The position numbers were made by a program, and so were the translations under genes. 64,000 bases of DNA from Sinonovacula constricta (Eukaryota; Mollusca; Bivalvia; Cardiida; Solecurtidae): positions 552,401 to 616,400 of the forward strand of contig CM017560.1 of assembly GCA_007844125.1 (NCBI GenBank), written 5' to 3'. Below, one piece after another: positions 60,738-64,000 of the stretch (within the stretch, counting starts at the first letter, position 1; every line of letters begins with the position of its first letter). The notes under the pieces were generated by a model. It had not been told where the DNA came from. It saw only the letters and a list, made by a program, of their open reading frames with translations, and did no database searches.

Positions 60738-61039
60738 GTAAGATCTAGTCTATATAGTGAAGAGGCAATATTTTGTGTGTAGGAAGTATCTGTAGCTAGA
60801 ACATAAGGTTCTGGTCTGGCCAAGAGCAAATAACAATGGATTGAGTATAAGCTGTAGGCAGTATTAAAGAGCTAGACCTTAAGGTTCTTGTCTTACTGGT
60901 AAACAGTAAGCCAGTTGCTTGTGTAACATAAGAAAAAATGTGCATTCAGTCATGGGATTCAACATGGGCCCATTTATTAATAAAATGAATGCTCAGCTTC
61001 TAGCTACATGTAGTGAGCTAATGATTGCCAGTTACACAT

Positions 61040-62229
61040 TTTCTCTTCACCCAGTTACACACTCTGTCTTCACCCAGTTACACATTCTCTCTTCATCCAT
61101 TTACACATTCTCTCTTCATCCAGTTACACATTCTGCAGGCTTTCAAGCGGGCCCTACTTTTCCTACTTTTCCCTACTTTTTTGGGTTTGGCCCTACTTTT
61201 CCCTACTTTTTTGTTAGAGCCCTACTATCCCTACTTATTGAGAAAAAAAGTCATATTTAATTTTTTTACATAATCTTACATGAATATAATTTTTTTTTTT
61301 AAATAAAAGTTTATACATTTTTCTGCATTTTTCTTTTAAAAACTGGTTGCTAGTATATTTCAAGGACACAAAGGATGGTACCAGTAGTTGGTCTTCAGTG
61401 GTGCAGGGAGATTCCATTATGAGGATGGTTGGAGCTGACAAGACATTAAGCCAGACAAGGTTTATCGCCCAACTCATCCTTGTGGAATCCCTGTTAAGAC
61501 ACTGAAGACCACTTTACAGGTGCCATGAACATGTTAGTAGGTGTTTTTTCGCAGCTGAATGGTAAGTAGACAGCCCTATTATCCCTACTTTTTTGCTATG
61601 AAAATCCCTACTTTTCCCTACTTTTTTTAAGAAAAAATCCCTACTTTTATCCCTACTTTTTTCTTTGTGGTCACTTGAAAGCCTGCATTCTGTCTTCACC
61701 CAGTTACACATTCTCTCTTCACCCAGTTACACACTCTGTCTTCACCCCAGTTACACATTCTCTCTTCACCCAGTTACACATTCTCTCTTCAACCAGTTAC
61801 ATATTCTCCCTTCACCCAGTTACACATTCTCTTCTCACCCAGTTACACATTTTCTCTTCACCCAGTTACACATTCTCTCTTCAGCCATTTACACCCAGTT
61901 ACATATTCTCCCTTCACCCAGTTACACATTCTCTTCTCACCCAGTTACACATTCTCTCTTCATCCATTTACACATTCTCTCTTCACCCAGTTACACATTC
62001 TCTCTTCACCAAGTTACACATTCTCTTCTCACCCAGTTACACATTTTCTCTTCAGCCATTTACACATTCTCTCTTCACCCAGTTACACATTCTCTTTTCA
62101 CCCAGTTACACATTTTCTCTTCACCCAGTTACACATTCTCTCTTCACCAAGTTACTCATTCTCTTCTCACCCAGTTACACATTCTCTCTTCACCAAGTTA
62201 CTCATTCTCTTCTCACCCAGTTACACATG
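61040..62229 (+). repeat. 23-bp tandem array in intron 20, split by an insertion
   Basis: Units TTACACATTCTCTCTTCACC plus CAG (23 bp) occur at about 61035-61134 and 61687-62229, about 27 in all, with variants such as CATCCA and CACCAAG. Three units make 69 bp, so long frames appear by chance in two registers (189 and 196 codons); they are not genes. Each unit has a long pyrimidine run ending in CCCAG, which looks like a 3' splice site. Confidence 0.92.
61135..61686. mobile_element. 552-bp inverted-repeat element inserted in the 23-bp array
   Basis: Perfect 13-bp terminal inverted repeats, GCAGGCTTTCAAG at 61135-61147 and CTTGAAAGCCTGC at 61674-61686, are flanked by ATTCT on both sides (61130-61134 and 61687-61691), a 5-bp target-site duplication. 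Both ends carry several CCCTACTTTTCCCTACTTTT stretches. There is no coding capacity, so it is a MITE-like element. It splits a repeat unit exactly, proving it came after the array. Confidence 0.85.
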
Positions 62230-62357
62230 TTTAAGTTTCTATCTAGCTCAGATTCTATTCAATGACTTCAATAACCCTTGCCACATACGCAAACACTAGA
62301 GGCTGCACTTAATGCTACAGCAGTATTAATGCTTACGTCTGTGCCATCTGGTTGCAG

Positions 62358-62513
62358 GTTTGAGTACTCCGTGACACCACAGGAGATGCAGACTCGAACC
62401 CTGGAGATTACGGTGAAAAATGACACCTCAATGTTTTCATCAAGCCAGAAGGTCCTTGGCATTGTCCTTATAGATCTGTCGGAACTTGATACATCCCAGT
62501 CCAGCACAGAATG
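62358..62513 (+). CDS. ESYT2: E-Syt exon 21: C2C core
   Basis: A 156-nt exon (acceptor GGTTGCAG, donor GTGAGA) completes Thr and reads FEYSVTPQEMQTRTLEITVK, then NDTSMFSSSQKVLGIVLIDL, ending with two bases of Trp. The pattern VKN..F....LLG-x-V-L-I-x-L fits ESYT2 C2C, whose second loop lacks the full Asp set. Confidence 0.95.
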
Positions 62514-62897
62514 GTGAGATACACACCAAACATTGGTGTCAAAAATCATTATACATTACATTATTGAAGATAAAATTTATCCTAATACTTAATGGGAAGT
62601 ACATCAATAGCATTTTGTGGTGTAGGTGTTTAGCATCATTATTCACCTTGCATAGGTCCTAGTTGCAGTCAGGATGACTTAAGTTGTCTGGGGTGGGACC
62701 TGGGGTGCTTATAGAAACACACCATTATTTGTTCTGATGTGTTCTTTAATCCATAAAACAACATCTTTTATGGTAGTTTGTTCAATCTTGTTCATTAGAT
62801 ATTGGAAGCTACTAATTATATTGGGACAATGTTTGTGTCAGTATAAAATAATTTACAGTAAATGATTATTATTTTGATGCTTTGAAATATTTTTCAG
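62514..62897 (+). other. E-Syt intron 21
   Basis: 384 bp, AT-rich; nothing recognised. Confidence 0.7.
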
Positions 62898-62946
62898 GTA
62901 TGACCTACGACCTGAAGACTTGCACAAGAAAGAGACAGATATCTAA
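62898..62946 (+). CDS. ESYT2: E-Syt exon 22: C-terminus and stop
   Basis: After acceptor ATTTTTCAG the exon completes Trp and reads YDLRPEDLHKKETDI followed by TAA at 62944-62946. WYDL near the end of C2C is conserved in E-Syts. The exon continues as 3' UTR. Confidence 0.95.
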
Positions 62947-63219
62947 CTTGATATCTACCTGCCTTGATTGAGGCCTGACACTATTGTCTGTGTGATATCT
63001 GCTTTTACTGTATAGCAGAAGGATGATATGCTGCGGCTTGTTTTTATACACCTGCTCTAGTGACAGACATTTAGAGTGTACTGGAAGAATATAACAAATC
63101 TTCTTTTTACTCTCATCAAATTTCTTGCCAAGTAGCTCTCTGCTTGCTTCATTTTCTTAATTATTTCTGGTCTCCTTTTTTTATCAGTTTAGAACCAGCT
63201 TTTTGGTTATTTGTGACAA

Positions 63220-63225
63220 AATAAA
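63220..63225 (+). terminator. Candidate polyadenylation signal AATAAA
   Basis: AATAAA in GACAAAATAAAAATGG, 274 nt after the stop codon; a reasonable position for a short 3' UTR. Confidence 0.45.
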
Positions 63226-63283
63226 AATGGTTTCTTTCACAAAGAATTGATACCATTTCAAGCAAAAAAAAATTTGAAATGAT

Positions 63284-63289
63284 AATAAA
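63284..63289 (+). terminator. Second candidate polyadenylation signal AATAAA
   Basis: AATAAA in GATAATAAAAAAAATC, 338 nt after the stop; an alternative to the site at 63220. Confidence 0.4.
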
Positions 63290-64000
63290 AAAAATCTACA
63301 AGGACAACATTGGCTGATTTGAGAGTTATAAAGTTAGTGCTCTTCACAAAAAAGTATATACTTTAAATATCCCTTGACAATATTAATGTAATATATGTTA
63401 GTATATGTTATGTTGTTTTTTGTTTCTGATGTCAGTTTGTTCTGTGAGAAAACTATGGTCAATGTGTTAATTATAAAGTTTGTTTCTAGGATTTTAACAT
63501 TAGGGCTTATATACTCCCCTGAAAAATATACTCTAATTAGGAAAGTATCCTGTTTCATATCATTTGCAACAAATACTTATGTATGTTTATATTTTTGTAG
63601 AAAATTTAGCTTGTTTTTATTGCACAGTCTATTTTCATGTTGATATATATATATATATCCATAACATACTCTTATAGATTTTTATTATAAAAATACATGT
63701 CTATACTAAAAGGTCTTGCATATACTTTGCATAAAACGGGGGGAAAAAATCCTTTTTTTATGGCATTTTAGCAGTTCAAAATTTGAAACTTGATGTTTAG
63801 AAACTATTTTATTATATTATCTATTTTTACCCTTATGCTATGTGATAACATATTTTGAATTGATTAAATGTTACCAATATTGACCTTAATCAGATCGTAG
63901 TTATATATCATTCATATATTTTTATGAGGTTGACAACTTGGTCAATTTTGCGTAAATAATACGAAGCAGCGTGTTATATTGATATACTTGTTTATAACAG

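Larger units (their letters stand above)
9180..62946 (+). other. ESYT2: Extended synaptotagmin (E-Syt, ESYT2-like) gene, whole coding span
   Basis: Twenty-two coding exons were placed by homology, phase and splice sites; apart from exon 10 all junctions keep frame. The predicted protein is about 819 residues, close to vertebrate ESYT2 (about 890-920). Order: N-terminal hydrophobic hairpin (about residues 29-60) for ER anchoring, SMP lipid-transfer domain (about 90-292), C2A (from about 293), C2B (about 435-535), a Ser/Thr/Ala/Pro-rich linker, and C2C ending at the C-terminus. E-Syts tether the ER to the plasma membrane and move glycerolipids between them under Ca2+ and PI(4,5)P2 control. Three C2 domains rather than five exclude an ESYT1-type protein. 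The one problem is exon 10 in C2A, whose 3' half looks broken. Confidence 0.93.
62947..64000 (+). other. E-Syt 3' UTR and downstream AT-rich flank
   Basis: Non-coding, AT-rich. The 3' UTR probably ends after one of two close polyadenylation signals (63220 and 63284). Further down are an (AT)n tract at about 63642-63658 and AT-rich sequence up to the window edge with no gene seen. Confidence 0.65.

Noticed and set aside
61665..62265. Overlapping 189- and 196-codon frames
   Set aside because: Both are read from the same 23-bp repeat in different registers.

Overview
This is animal nuclear DNA: one gene split into many short exons with GT..AG introns, AT-rich introns full of tandem repeats, tRNA-headed SINE-like repeats and small inverted-repeat transposons. 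The repeat style suggests a lophotrochozoan, most likely a bivalve or other mollusc; that is an inference from general look, not a species call. No bacterial, viral, rRNA or CRISPR features were seen.

Two genes are supported. (1) On the minus strand at the left edge, four small exons (383-4088) with matching phases encode a highly charged Arg/Lys/Asp/Glu-rich N-terminus that I recognise as a WDR60 (DYNC2I1, dynein-2 intermediate chain) homologue; a possible start exon lies at 7211-7234 and the gene continues off the left edge. (2) On the plus strand, 9180-62946, lies an extended synaptotagmin (E-Syt, ESYT2-like) gene. I could place 22 coding exons giving about 819 residues: an N-terminal ER membrane hairpin, an SMP lipid-transfer domain, and C2A, C2B and C2C domains. 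The two genes are head to head, as I recall ESYT2 and WDR60 being on human 7q36.3, which suggests old microsynteny.

Most of the remaining sequence is E-Syt introns, which carry at least six separate tandem arrays: intron 4 (36-bp unit, 4.7 kb), intron 9 (36-bp unit, 1.6 kb), intron 13 (43/46-bp units), intron 14 (45- then 44-bp units), intron 19 (about 36-44 bp) and intron 20 (23 bp). Two have a readable origin. The intron 4 satellite matches the D-arm part of a tRNA-headed SINE whose tail still sits at the end of the array. The intron 9 array repeats the 3' splice site plus the first 11 bases of exon 10, so exon 10 follows about 40 decoy copies of its own acceptor. The 3' half of exon 10 looks damaged.

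Mobile elements include a 1.9-kb inverted-repeat element (40056-41966) with a RecQ-type helicase fragment, inserted into the same SINE head that seeded the intron 4 satellite; a 552-bp inverted-repeat element inside the 23-bp array (61135-61686); a 1.6-kb element with 342-bp internal repeats (28180-29819); and a foldback element (8167-8765) between the two divergent genes.
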